34,748 nucleotides of DNA from Campylobacteraceae bacterium (GTDB lineage: Bacteria > Campylobacterota > Campylobacteria > Campylobacterales > Sulfurovaceae): contig JALVXD010000186.1 of NCBI GenBank assembly GCA_027038295.1, positions 1-34,748 of the forward strand, written 5' to 3'. The translations under genes were made by a program, and so were the position numbers. Positions 5,518 through 14,593 of this stretch are shown piece by piece; within the stretch, counting starts at the first letter, position 1, and each line of letters starts with the position of its first letter. Below the pieces are notes generated by a model. It was not told the origin of the DNA. It did not search any database and saw only the letters and a program-made list of their open reading frames with translations.

Positions 5518-7791
5518 ATGAATAAAAAACAAAGTATTGGACTCTGTTCACTACTCTTGACATCTGCTATTGCAAATGCGAATGTAAGTGGTACAGTATA
5601 CCAAGATTTACCTTTAAATGTGGCTAATTTAAACACATTTGGGACAAAAGACAGTAATGAAAAGGGAGTAGCTGGGATTACAGTCAAAGCTTATTCTGAT
5701 TCAGGTACTACTACAACTACAACCGACGCAAATGGTTTATGGTCTTTAGCATCTACAGGTAAAGTAAAAGTAGAGTTTACAAACATTCCCTCTTATTTAA
5801 AAGAGAGTGCTGGTCAATCATCCGTACAGTTTATTGATGATGGTGCAAGTACAGTAGATTTGGCACTTTACAACCCAGCAGAATATGCAGACTCTGCTTC
5901 AAACAATGTTGCCATGACACTTCAACCTAACTCAGCATACCCTGGTGTAGTTTCACTTAAAATACTTAATAAAGATGATATACCTACAGGGGATAATGGT
6001 ACCAATCCAACAACAGCGAATGATACTCCTCTATCACAAACTGGTTCGATATGGGGTCTTGCCTACGATAGCTCTACTGAGATATTTTATGCTTCAGCAG
6101 TAGTAAGACGACATGCAGCTATGGGAGACGAAGGATTAGGTGCTATTTATCAAATAAAAGATGGGGTAGCTACTCTTTTTACAAAAGTTGAAAATGTAGG
6201 AACCATTCCATCAAATATAGATAGAGCAATAGCAACTCAACAAAATCACGACTCTGTTTTTGATGAAGTAGGACGTGTAGGACTGGGTGATATAGATATA
6301 AGTGCAGACGGTACAAAACTTTATACTATAAACTTAAATACCAATCAGCTTGTAGAGATAGATATAAAAACTAAAGCAAAAACTACTCATGATATTGGAA
6401 ATCCATTTCAAAATTGTCCTTCTAATGATGTGAAATCATGGGGTATCGGTCAAAACAGTGCTAAAGTTTATGTGGGTTCTATTTGTACATCAAACACTAC
6501 ACAAGGTGCATACATTTCAGAATTTAACGGTAATACATTTACTCCATTCCATCATATACCATTAGATATGAAAGGGGAAAATTCAGTAGATACTCAGCAT
6601 GCAGGAAATACCTTAGCCAACAATAAAAGATGGGGAAAATGGATTATAAACCCAACTGACTTATTTAAAGGTGTTCCATACCGTTCTAGTTTAGCAGCAC
6701 CAATACTATCTGACATTGTTTTTGATGAAAACAACAATATGATTATAGGTTTTACCGATCGTACTGCACTACAATCAGGAACAAGAAATTTTAGTCCAGA
6801 TACAAATGATAATAATCCTTATAAATATGACTCAGCTGGTGATATCTATAAGGTATGTAATATATCTGGAAATTATGTTAATGAAGGAGAAGCAGGATGT
6901 ACCCAAAATGATGCTAATGCAGTCGCACCAGCTTATCCTGAATTCTTTACAGATGAAGAGTGGAATACTGGAAGACACAAAGAGACAGCATTAGGTGGAC
7001 TGGCTTATCTACAAGGTTCACATTCCCTTATAAGTTCTTCTTTTGACCCTACAAGTTTAGATGATACTACCTACAATACTTCTGGTCTAATTTGGATGAA
7101 TACTCAAAATGGACATAAAACTTCAGGACAAAGAATGGTTGGAGGGCCAACTGACATTAGTTATCAAGGTAAAGCAGGAGGAATAGGAGATATTGAAATT
7201 TTAACAGCTTCAGCTCCAACAGAAATAGGAAACAGAGTTTGGTTTGATGAAAACAAAAACTGTGTTCAAGATGCCAATGAATCAGGTATTGCAGGAGTAG
7301 AAGTTAGCTTATATGCCTCTACAGATTGTACAGGTGTAACTGAAGGAACAGCAACTACAGATGCAAATGGTAGATATTTATTTCCTGTTAAGGCTGGTAA
7401 AGATTACAGTGTATGTATTAACAATATAGCTGGTCAATCTGTACTCAATGATAAAAAATTAACCTGTAATACAAAGGGCACATCTATCAACAACAGTGAT
7501 GCTATAGTTGATGGTAATGATGCTAAAATAGCTGTTGCTCCATTAACAACGGGTGCCAATAATCACGCATTTGACTTTGGATTTGTTAATAAAGATGCTA
7601 ACATTCCTACCCCTGTGGTAGTACCAGAACAAAACAACTCAGTAAACGATGTAAATAATTCATGTGATTGTAATAGTTATACAGAAGACTCATCTCCTGC
7701 ATTAAACGTATGGAGTGCAATGTTGCTTATAACTTTAACATCTTTTATGGCTTTTCTTTTCAGAAAAGAACTTGAACAACCAAGTAAATAG
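5518..7791 (+). CDS. Secreted SdrD_B/beta-propeller protein with IPTL-like C-terminal sorting tail
   Basis: This 757-residue protein has a signal peptide ending near residue 21 (IANANVSG). The first domain (about 22-125) is a prealbumin-like SdrD_B/carboxypeptidase-regulatory fold (GVAGITVKAYSDSG, TTTDANGLWSL). The middle (about 125-565) looks like a beta-propeller, with recurring blocks such as GSIWGLAYDSSTEIFYASAV and GLGDIDISADGTKLYTINL. A second SdrD_B domain runs from about 568 to 690 (EIGNRVWFDENKNCVQDANE, then ATTDANGRYLFPV). The final 30 residues resemble a sorting tail: PALNVWS, a hydrophobic helix, then RKELEQPSK. This is close in pattern to IPTLxxWG-CTERM or PEP-CTERM signals handled by exosortases, but not an exact match. 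It is probably a surface or envelope protein; ligand and function are unknown. It is monocistronic, with a terminator hairpin after it. Confidence 0.75.
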   Translation: MNKKQSIGLCSLLLTSAIANANVSGTVYQDLPLNVANLNTFGTKDSNEKGVAGITVKAYSDSGTTTTTTDANGLWSLASTGKVKVEFTNIPSYLKESAGQSSVQFIDDGASTVDLALYNPAEYADSASNNVAMTLQPNSAYPGVVSLKILNKDDIPTGDNGTNPTTANDTPLSQTGSIWGLAYDSSTEIFYASAVVRRHAAMGDEGLGAIYQIKDGVATLFTKVENVGTIPSNIDRAIATQQNHDSVFDEVGRVGLGDIDISADGTKLYTINLNTNQLVEIDIKTKAKTTHDIGNPFQNCPSNDVKSWGIGQNSAKVYVGSICTSNTTQGAYISEFNGNTFTPFHHIPLDMKGENSVDTQHAGNTLANNKRWGKWIINPTDLFKGVPYRSSLAAPILSDIVFDENNNMIIGFTDRTALQSGTRNFSPDTNDNNPYKYDSAGDIYKVCNISGNYVNEGEAGCTQNDANAVAPAYPEFFTDEEWNTGRHKETALGGLAYLQGSHSLISSSFDPTSLDDTTYNTSGLIWMNTQNGHKTSGQRMVGGPTDISYQGKAGGIGDIEILTASAPTEIGNRVWFDENKNCVQDANESGIAGVEVSLYASTDCTGVTEGTATTDANGRYLFPVKAGKDYSVCINNIAGQSVLNDKKLTCNTKGTSINNSDAIVDGNDAKIAVAPLTTGANNHAFDFGFVNKDANIPTPVVVPEQNNSVNDVNNSCDCNSYTEDSSPALNVWSAMLLITLTSFMAFLFRKELEQPSK

Positions 7792-7796
7792 AAGAT

Positions 7797-7828
7797 AAAG
7801 GGCTATGGATACTCTGTCCATAGCTTTT
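7797..7828. terminator. Bidirectional hairpin terminator
   Basis: GCTATGGA (7802-7809) and TCCATAGC (7817-7824) form a perfect 8-bp stem around TACTCTG. It is followed by TTTT on the plus strand and preceded by AAAG, so it can serve both the plus-strand secreted protein gene and the convergent polysaccharide operon. Confidence 0.8.
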
Positions 7829-7838
7829 AACCTAATCT

Positions 7839-9308
7839 CTATCTAAACTCTTGCTCAAAACTTCTAAACTTTTTATCTAACTCTTCAATTTTATTGTGAT
7901 TAACAAAACTATCTTTTTCTAATGAGTAAGGATGCCACTCTACTTTATGGAAAAAACTTTGCCAATAGCAGTACGTTTCATAATTATAGACACTGTCCCA
8001 AGAAATAAGATTAGACACTTCAAAAGTCTCCACGGTATAATCATACTCATTTTTTAAAATTTCAATAAGCTCTTTATCTTCTAATCTAGTTGATATTTTA
8101 TTAAATATTTCTAAATTACGACTATAGACCGTACCAAATGGCTGACCATGAGAGGTAAAAACAATAATATCCGTAGCATCATTATTAATCAGTGACAAAT
8201 ACTTATCTTTATTATAAACAATACTCTTGTCATAAGAACTAAAAAGAATAGAAGCGTTTTCATCTAAAAAACTTAATTTTTTATCACTACTTATGGTAGC
8301 ATTAGGATACTCTTCTTTTAACAACTCTACTAAATCTTTATTTTTAAGATGTTCTTTTGAAAGTAAAAAAACATTTTGTTCGCTACTTGGCATAGAGTTA
8401 AGTACTTGTATAATCATCGGTTTCCCTGAAATCTCAAGAAAAGGTTTTGATTTACTGTACTCTTTGTAGCCAACTTTTTCAAACTCTATACTCTTATCAA
8501 GTAGTGAAATAATATTTACACTATTGCCTTTAGCTAAAGACTCTTGTGGCTCTTTGATTAAACCAGCAAAATAATCAGACCAGTAGTTATAATCTTCTAC
8601 CTCTTCAGGAACTCCCCACTGCAACATATGGTGAATATTATAAATAGAGACCTTTAAATTATCTTTTACTAATAAATTATAAACCAATGAAACATAATAT
8701 TCATCATTATAGGTAATTTTTTTATCAATTAGCTCTTTAAAGTACTTCTTTAAAATGCTACCTTTTTTAAAATAGTATGTTCCATTAGAGACATACTTCT
8801 CCATAGCCTCATCAATAGGCTCCTTCTCTTTAATCTCATCCATCCACTGCTCTGTATCGGTAGAGAGGGCATAGTTGGTACCACTAAACATGTGAGGATG
8901 AAACTTCTTATAGGAGACAACTGCACCATCAGCATCTCTGTCTCGTGTATGTTTTAAAAAATCTTCATAATCCCAATAAATTCCAAAGTCACAATAGTTA
9001 ATAATAATCTCTTCATCATCCTCTATCAAGTCCAATATTTGTAAAACTGTATATACTGGTCCTTCAGTATGGTTTGGGATTTCTATAACATTTGCATGGG
9101 GTTGAATTTTTAGCAACTCTTCTCTCATGTTTGTCTCTGCCAAGTGTTTAGCATTGCAGATAAAAGTAAACTTTGTCTCACTTGGAAAGATATCACAAGC
9201 ATGACCTACAATAGTTTTACCATTAATTTTGATTAATGGTTTTGGTTCTTTGTATCCTGCTCGAACAAACCTATTTCCCACTCCAGCCATAGGTATAACT
9301 ATATGCAT
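7839..9308 (-). CDS. Sugar-phosphate nucleotidyltransferase with a degenerate second copy of the domain
   Basis: This 489-residue cytoplasmic protein begins with a classical nucleotidyltransferase signature (MHIVIPMAGVGNRF, then EPKPLIKINGKTIVGHA). The first domain covers about residues 1-250. The second half (about 265-489) looks like a diverged repeat: SKPFLEISGKPMIIQVLNSM parallels the pyrophosphorylase KPLIKINGK segment, and both halves end in aromatic-rich motifs (WGVPEEVEDYNYWSDYFAG and SWDSVYNYETYCYWQSFF). The second half lacks the glycine-rich GxGxR loop, so it is probably not catalytic. The family transfers a nucleotidyl group to a sugar phosphate or similar phosphate. It is the last gene of the polysaccharide operon and follows the HAD phosphatase by 19 bp. 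Substrate and nucleotide are unknown. Confidence 0.75.
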   Translation of the reverse strand: MHIVIPMAGVGNRFVRAGYKEPKPLIKINGKTIVGHACDIFPSETKFTFICNAKHLAETNMREELLKIQPHANVIEIPNHTEGPVYTVLQILDLIEDDEEIIINYCDFGIYWDYEDFLKHTRDRDADGAVVSYKKFHPHMFSGTNYALSTDTEQWMDEIKEKEPIDEAMEKYVSNGTYYFKKGSILKKYFKELIDKKITYNDEYYVSLVYNLLVKDNLKVSIYNIHHMLQWGVPEEVEDYNYWSDYFAGLIKEPQESLAKGNSVNIISLLDKSIEFEKVGYKEYSKSKPFLEISGKPMIIQVLNSMPSSEQNVFLLSKEHLKNKDLVELLKEEYPNATISSDKKLSFLDENASILFSSYDKSIVYNKDKYLSLINNDATDIIVFTSHGQPFGTVYSRNLEIFNKISTRLEDKELIEILKNEYDYTVETFEVSNLISWDSVYNYETYCYWQSFFHKVEWHPYSLEKDSFVNHNKIEELDKKFRSFEQEFR

Positions 9309-9327
9309 TTTTTTCCTTTTTTATAAA

Positions 9328-10002
9328 TTAAATTTTTATCTCTTCAAATGAATGAACTTCTGTTACAATATTAGTATTATATAGTTTATTTTCCTTTTTT
9401 AAATTAATCCAAATGGCATCTATTCCTAAATTGGAAGCACCAACTATGTCTTTGTTAAAACTATCCCCTATCATACAAACTTCATCTGCATTTAGATTCA
9501 TTTTTTTTAATGCAGCCATAAACATATAAGGGTGAGGTTTTTCTCTACCTGCCTCTTCACTTGTTACCATAAGAAAACTATATTGGTCTAATTTTAACTC
9601 TTTTATTTTTCTATGTTGTATATGTGCTGTTAAATCTGTTACGAAACAAATTCTATTTTTATATTTTTCTAAAAACTCATAAATTCCATTAAAAGGTTTC
9701 ATGGAAGCTAGAAATGTGTCCCAATATAAGTCATAAACTATTAAACCATATATTAGAGGATTAGCCTCTAACAGCTCTAACATTTTTTGAAAATAGAGTA
9801 GTCTGTTATGTGATGCAGCCGTATGTCCCAATTCAATTTGAACCAAATTTCTTGCTTTTGTATAGGCTTCATTTAGCTCTTTTTCTGATAGAAAAAACTT
9901 TTCTTTTAGAAACGTTATAACTCTATTTAAAGCTATTTTATGGCTATTATCATAATCGTATAATGTATTGTCAATATCGAGTAATATGCCTTTATACTTC
10001 AT
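9328..10002 (-). CDS. HAD-family phosphatase
   Basis: This 224-residue soluble protein has the four HAD motifs: DIDNT (residues 9-13, nucleophile Asp), VTD in CFVTDLTAH, the Lys-containing EKPHPYMF, and MIGDSFNKDIVGA for the Mg-binding acids. The alpha-helical cap between motifs I and II is typical of subfamily IA phosphatases (phosphoglycolate phosphatase/YjjG-like). It lies 3 bp after the GT-C/kinase gene and 19 bp before the nucleotidyltransferase. A dephosphorylation step in making a nucleotide-activated precursor is a plausible role, similar in logic to GmhB in heptose synthesis. That role is inferred from gene order only. Confidence 0.85.
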   Translation of the reverse strand: MKYKGILLDIDNTLYDYDNSHKIALNRVITFLKEKFFLSEKELNEAYTKARNLVQIELGHTAASHNRLLYFQKMLELLEANPLIYGLIVYDLYWDTFLASMKPFNGIYEFLEKYKNRICFVTDLTAHIQHRKIKELKLDQYSFLMVTSEEAGREKPHPYMFMAALKKMNLNADEVCMIGDSFNKDIVGASNLGIDAIWINLKKENKLYNTNIVTEVHSFEEIKI

Positions 10003-10005
10003 CTT

Positions 10006-11997
10006 TTATCTATCCTCTTTTAATTTCTCACTGATAAGTAAAACCAACATAAATTGAACAAAACCATCATAACCATGTTTCCATCTTGCATTTTTATCAA
10101 TAATTTGGTCAACATTCAAAATAAAATTTTTCGATAAATGTGTATAATTATTCGTTGGTGCTTCTCTTAACTCTATATATTGTGTTAATAAGTCTTCATT
10201 GTAATCCCAAGTATAATTTGCTTTTAAATTTTCTAGAATATGTTCAATATTAATACTCGCATCAAAAGTAATTTTTACACCATGTGCAACCTTTTCTGTT
10301 TCACCTAGGCTAAAGTCATGCAATGGGAAATAGTGAATAATAACATCAGCAAACTTTTTTTGAGGGTAAATGTACTTGGTTGTATCTTCAAGTCGTGTAC
10401 TAATTTGTTCTAAAATTTTCTCTTTACTATAGCCTCTATTTTTTGTATCACGTAAAATCTTCCAATGCTGTCTAAGTCTTTCATCAGTATCCATATAAAC
10501 TTTTATATCTATTGTTTTTCGAAGTTTAGGTAAGTAAAATGGATGCAGTCCCGAAATAACAATAATCTCTTTTGGTAACAGTTTTGAAGGGGTCGTAAAC
10601 TTACCAGTATCATGGTCATATTCACTTCTATAAATGGCTCTATTTTGCTTTAATTCATTTATCCCCTCTGCCTGTTTATGAATATAATTCGCTTTTGGAT
10701 CTAAATGCGTAAATTTGTCCCAATTTTTATCTCCTCTTTCCCATTTATGCTCTCCATCACCCTCTATTTCCAATAAATTATCTCTAAAAATTAAAGTTAA
10801 ATTTGTAAGAAGCAAACTTTTTCCAACACCACTATCTCCACCAATCCCTATCGCCAAATTTTTCTTTTGTCGATACATGGAGTTCATTCCAATACTATAA
10901 CCATATGCAGCTACGGTAATAAGCGTCATTACTTCAAGAAATGTATAAGCGATATCTCTAAAAGTTGTATTGTAGACTTTAAAACCAATAGGCATTTCTA
11001 AAAATTGTATGCCTAAATCTTTTTCTTGATAAAAGAAGATAAAAAAGATAAAATAAAAGACAGTAAATAGAGAGTAAAAAGAAAGAGATTTCTCTTGATT
11101 TTCATGTTTTATAAGATAAATTGATAAATAAGGAACCATATAGACATACAGTTCAGGACGAGGGAAAATAAACAGTATACTAACGCTAAATAATAGACCA
11201 AAATACAAATAAAGTAACTGCTCATTCACTTGTTTTTGATTGAAAAAATAATAATAAACCAACAATATGGAAGATAAAGAAGCCAATATTTTTAATTCTC
11301 CTATAGCAAAAGATGCTCCTGCAAATGATTCTTTTAATAATAGAGTAACCATAGTAACAAACTCACCATTCAATAGATAAGGTATATTAAGTACTATAAA
11401 TATAAACAGAGTAATAAAGATGTATCTAACGGATTCTTTCAGATTTTCTTTAGTATAAATAAAATAAAAAATAATAGGTAACACAATTATCATATATATT
11501 TCTGAAGCCATTGCTAGTCCCATAAATAGAGCTGAATACAATAGATTCTTTTTTACGGTTAGCATATAAGCAGTTGAGAGTAATAGTGCCGTAGAGATAA
11601 TAGTAAAATGAACATTTACATAGGTTATATAAATAATAATGGGATTAAGGAAGTAATAAATATATATTTTTTTTCTATATTCCACAAAAAAATGAACTAA
11701 AATATAAAGAATTATATAGTCACTAAGAAGTAATGGCAATTTAAAAATTATATTGATTAAAATCATAGAATCAATATTAAAAAAGTTTATTATAGAAGCT
11801 AAAAAGGAGTATATATATATCAATAATGAATGAAATGGATATATTAAAAATTCATTGTTAAAATAAGACTCTCCTCTATTAGTAGCTTCTAAAAAAGTCA
11901 TAAAAATACTATCTGTATAACTTGAGCTAAAGAGAGCAAGAAATGCTACTTTTATTAACAACATAATACCAATTTTCATACTAAATACTTTTAACAT
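10006..11997 (-). CDS. Membrane GT-C-like domain fused to a phosphoribulokinase/uridine-kinase-like domain
   Basis: This 663-residue protein joins two parts. Residues about 1-375 are a polytopic membrane region with around ten helices. A first periplasmic loop (YTDSIFMTFLEATNRGESYF, then YPFHSLLIYIY) and FLNPIIIYITYVNVHFTII recall GT-C mannosyl- or glycosyltransferases. Residues about 380-600 are a P-loop kinase: Walker A GDSGVGKS at 387-394, IEGDGEHKWERGDK, THLDPKANYIHKQ, ISGLHPFYLPKLR, HWKILRDTKNRGYSKE and YIYPQKKFADVII. These follow the order of motifs in phosphoribulokinase/uridine kinase enzymes. The Glu usual in EGLHP is Ser here. The ATG at 11997 has a weak GGAA about 12 bases upstream. 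I know of no characterised protein with this fusion; the substrates of both halves are unknown. Confidence 0.72.
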   Translation of the reverse strand: MLKVFSMKIGIMLLIKVAFLALFSSSYTDSIFMTFLEATNRGESYFNNEFLIYPFHSLLIYIYSFLASIINFFNIDSMILINIIFKLPLLLSDYIILYILVHFFVEYRKKIYIYYFLNPIIIYITYVNVHFTIISTALLLSTAYMLTVKKNLLYSALFMGLAMASEIYMIIVLPIIFYFIYTKENLKESVRYIFITLFIFIVLNIPYLLNGEFVTMVTLLLKESFAGASFAIGELKILASLSSILLVYYYFFNQKQVNEQLLYLYFGLLFSVSILFIFPRPELYVYMVPYLSIYLIKHENQEKSLSFYSLFTVFYFIFFIFFYQEKDLGIQFLEMPIGFKVYNTTFRDIAYTFLEVMTLITVAAYGYSIGMNSMYRQKKNLAIGIGGDSGVGKSLLLTNLTLIFRDNLLEIEGDGEHKWERGDKNWDKFTHLDPKANYIHKQAEGINELKQNRAIYRSEYDHDTGKFTTPSKLLPKEIIVISGLHPFYLPKLRKTIDIKVYMDTDERLRQHWKILRDTKNRGYSKEKILEQISTRLEDTTKYIYPQKKFADVIIHYFPLHDFSLGETEKVAHGVKITFDASINIEHILENLKANYTWDYNEDLLTQYIELREAPTNNYTHLSKNFILNVDQIIDKNARWKHGYDGFVQFMLVLLISEKLKEDR

Positions 11998-12038
11998 ATT
12001 GCTATACTATTCCTTCTATATATTCTTATAATTCTTTT

Positions 12039-13307
12039 TTAATTGTTTAAGTTATAAAATTTATTTTCTATCTTAGTTTTTTTCTTCTCTATTTGATTCC
12101 CATTTTTATCCTCTACTATTGTATAGTGAAGCATTATCGTTATCCAAAAAAGTGGATATAAAAAATATGTTTCAGAGGTTAATAAAAGTAATATAAGTAA
12201 TACTATCGAAATTCCCATATAGTCACCATTTTTCCAGTGATATCTACTGTACGTTGAAAATGATTTGTACATAAAAAAAAGTATTAGCATAAAAAATGGA
12301 AGACCAAATCGTACAATTAAATCTGTACTTCCAACCGTTCTAATATCATTTGTAAGTCCAGAACTATACATTGTCGTAAATCTAGTAAGTTTATTTGGAC
12401 CACGACCAATTATTTCGTGACCTTGAAAATCACGCCAATCTTTAAGCATACTAGCAAACCTATCTGTACTCGCACCTTCCAAATTTGGTGAGTTCATTAA
12501 TTCACGAGCATCTTCAAACTGTTTTTCAATTTTTTTACCTAAAAAATCTAAATTTGTATAGGCGACATATCCTATAGATATTAGTGAAAAGAGCAATATT
12601 ATTTTTAATAAAATATTTTTTACTTCTCGATTAAATATAAAGGTTAAAAACAAAAGTAATGCAATGTAAGCTGTTGAGGACTGTGTTGTTATGATAGCTA
12701 TAATTAAAACTATATTTGTTTTATTATTTAATTCTGGGTTAGTTAAATAATTAATCATTAATGACAAAAGTAAAAACCCTCCAAATGCTCCCATCTCCCA
12801 AAATGGTCCTGGATTCCTCATTTCATATCCAGGAACAATAGTATATAGCCCCATAATACTATATCTTGATTGCATGTAGTCTCCTTCTTGTACATATAGA
12901 AGGAGTTTCTCGATTAAGACATCACTAAAGTCTGGTATCAATAGAACTGGTATGTAAAAAACAAAACTTATTAAGGCAATATAATACATTACTTTGACAA
13001 ATTTATCAGGAAAATCTACAACACTTTTTAAAATAAAATAGGCAAGCAAAATCCTAACAAAAACTCCTAAAAAAGTGATGATTGGAAAAAAATCAAATTT
13101 AAATGTTTGCAAAATAAATATAACCATTAGTCCTATAAGAAAATAAACAAAACTGACATCAAATTTACTTCTTCTATAAAAAAACAACCCTGTTGCTAAT
13201 ATAAAACCTGTAAATAAGGCTATTTTATTTTGATTAAATAGAATACTCCCAGATATAAAAATAAGTGCTGTAACCATGAAATAGTCTATGATTGTATTAA
13301 TACGCAT
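12039..13307 (-). CDS. O-antigen polymerase/ligase family membrane protein (Wzy-like)
   Basis: From the ATG at 13307 the product has 422 residues. This start is preferred over one 90 bp further upstream because GGAGCGAG precedes it, the N-terminus becomes a clean membrane helix, and overlap with the flippase gene disappears. About ten to twelve membrane helices are visible. One large periplasmic loop (about residues 265-345) contains NLEGASTDRFASMLKDWRDF and EIIGRGPNKLTRF, the loop type of the Wzy/WaaL superfamily. It would join repeat units delivered by the flippase on the periplasmic side. Polymerase and ligase cannot be told apart from sequence alone. The flippase gene ends 34 bp upstream. 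Confidence 0.78.
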   Translation of the reverse strand: MRINTIIDYFMVTALIFISGSILFNQNKIALFTGFILATGLFFYRRSKFDVSFVYFLIGLMVIFILQTFKFDFFPIITFLGVFVRILLAYFILKSVVDFPDKFVKVMYYIALISFVFYIPVLLIPDFSDVLIEKLLLYVQEGDYMQSRYSIMGLYTIVPGYEMRNPGPFWEMGAFGGFLLLSLMINYLTNPELNNKTNIVLIIAIITTQSSTAYIALLLFLTFIFNREVKNILLKIILLFSLISIGYVAYTNLDFLGKKIEKQFEDARELMNSPNLEGASTDRFASMLKDWRDFQGHEIIGRGPNKLTRFTTMYSSGLTNDIRTVGSTDLIVRFGLPFFMLILFFMYKSFSTYSRYHWKNGDYMGISIVLLILLLLTSETYFLYPLFWITIMLHYTIVEDKNGNQIEKKKTKIENKFYNLNN

Positions 13308-13341
13308 TATAACTCGCTCCTTTGATTTAAACTCAATATAA

Positions 13342-14583
13342 CTATTGTATTTTATGCAATTGCTTTTGCTTAATATAATATACTCTAAAAGCAACACTGG
13401 CTAAAGTATACACTACCAGTGAAAATGATACGATATAAATATCTTTTGTTACATACGCTGCTACTGTTATAAAGACAACATATATTATTGATGCATATAT
13501 CAAACTAATATTAGCCTCTTTTATATAGCCAAATGCAGCCAATAAGGGATAACCTATTAAAGCATTAATAACACCAAATAGCGTACCTGAAAACATTATT
13601 AAAAATATATCACCCATTATCTCATTATTAATATTAAAAACTAATAATAAAATTTCTTTATAAAAATATATTATAGGAATTAACAAAGCTATTGATGCTA
13701 AAACAACAAGTAAAAAAGCTTTTTTGAAAAAAACAATATTTTTTGTTCTACTCATATAAGGATAAATGGTTTGTGCAACAATCCCTCCTAAGCTCATAAA
13801 AGCATAGTAAAGTTTTTCAATCATAGAGTAATACCCAACAACAACATTTCCAAAAATCATACCAATAATAGTAATAGCATAATACCTACTTCCATCATTG
13901 GCTACACGAGATAAAAAGAAGGCATAACTCTCTTTTAAATGTAAAATAAAATCTTCACGACTTGGCATAACAATCTTAATTTTATATAAACTAAATACCA
14001 ACCATAGAGAATATAGCCCTCCAATAACAGTACCAAGCGTATTTAAGAGAGGTACATATATATAATCATCACGCTCTTTTACGAGAACAAAAATTAAGAT
14101 AGTAAATAAAACCCTAGAAACAAAATTAATATAGGTTATATATTTCATTCTCTCCATCCCCTGAAAGAACCATGTAGGGAACAGTAAATTACCAAATACA
14201 AAACCAAATGTTACATAGTAAAGTGCTACATGTTCACCTAGTCTATCTACAAAGATTAGTAATAAAGTAAGAACTATATAAGAAAAGATAAATAATAAAA
14301 TTTTAATTAACATAACTGTTGAAAATATTTTTGATACTTTTTCTAAATTGTCTCTATTTATAGATATCTCTCTTGTTGCAGAGAGTTCAAATCCGAAACT
14401 TACCAAAATATTAAAATACATTATAATTGAGAGAGAAAAACTTACCAATCCAAAATTTTCAGCACCAAGTATCCGTACTAAATAAGGTAAGGTAAATAGA
14501 GGTAGAAACATATTTAACGCTTGTAACACGGAGAGTGAAAAGAAATTTGATATTAACGCTTTTTTATCCTCCAATGATGCCAT
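13342..14583 (-). CDS. Polysaccharide flippase (Wzx/MATE-like, oligosaccharide export)
   Basis: This 413-residue integral membrane protein has about twelve helices. It begins with the usual SLSVLQALNMFLPLFTLPYLVRILGAENFGLVSF stretch (split here: NMFLPLFTLPYLVRILG, then AENFGLVSF), typical of Wzx flippases. It would move undecaprenyl-linked repeat units across the inner membrane for the adjacent Wzy-like protein. The start codon lies 10 bp after the fcl stop, so both belong to one transcript. The repeat-unit structure it carries is unknown, though fucose is likely given gmd and fcl. The family assignment is firm and the substrate is not. Confidence 0.88.
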   Translation of the reverse strand: MASLEDKKALISNFFSLSVLQALNMFLPLFTLPYLVRILGAENFGLVSFSLSIIMYFNILVSFGFELSATREISINRDNLEKVSKIFSTVMLIKILLFIFSYIVLTLLLIFVDRLGEHVALYYVTFGFVFGNLLFPTWFFQGMERMKYITYINFVSRVLFTILIFVLVKERDDYIYVPLLNTLGTVIGGLYSLWLVFSLYKIKIVMPSREDFILHLKESYAFFLSRVANDGSRYYAITIIGMIFGNVVVGYYSMIEKLYYAFMSLGGIVAQTIYPYMSRTKNIVFFKKAFLLVVLASIALLIPIIYFYKEILLLVFNINNEIMGDIFLIMFSGTLFGVINALIGYPLLAAFGYIKEANISLIYASIIYVVFITVAAYVTKDIYIVSFSLVVYTLASVAFRVYYIKQKQLHKIQ

Positions 14584-14593
14584 CTGTTCTCTC

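Noticed and set aside
10006-11997. The PRK-like kinase as evidence for the Calvin cycle.
   Set aside because: No RuBisCO or other Calvin gene is present, the domain is fused to membrane helices, and it lies in a polysaccharide operon. The resemblance is to the kinase superfamily, not proof of ribulose-5-phosphate as substrate.
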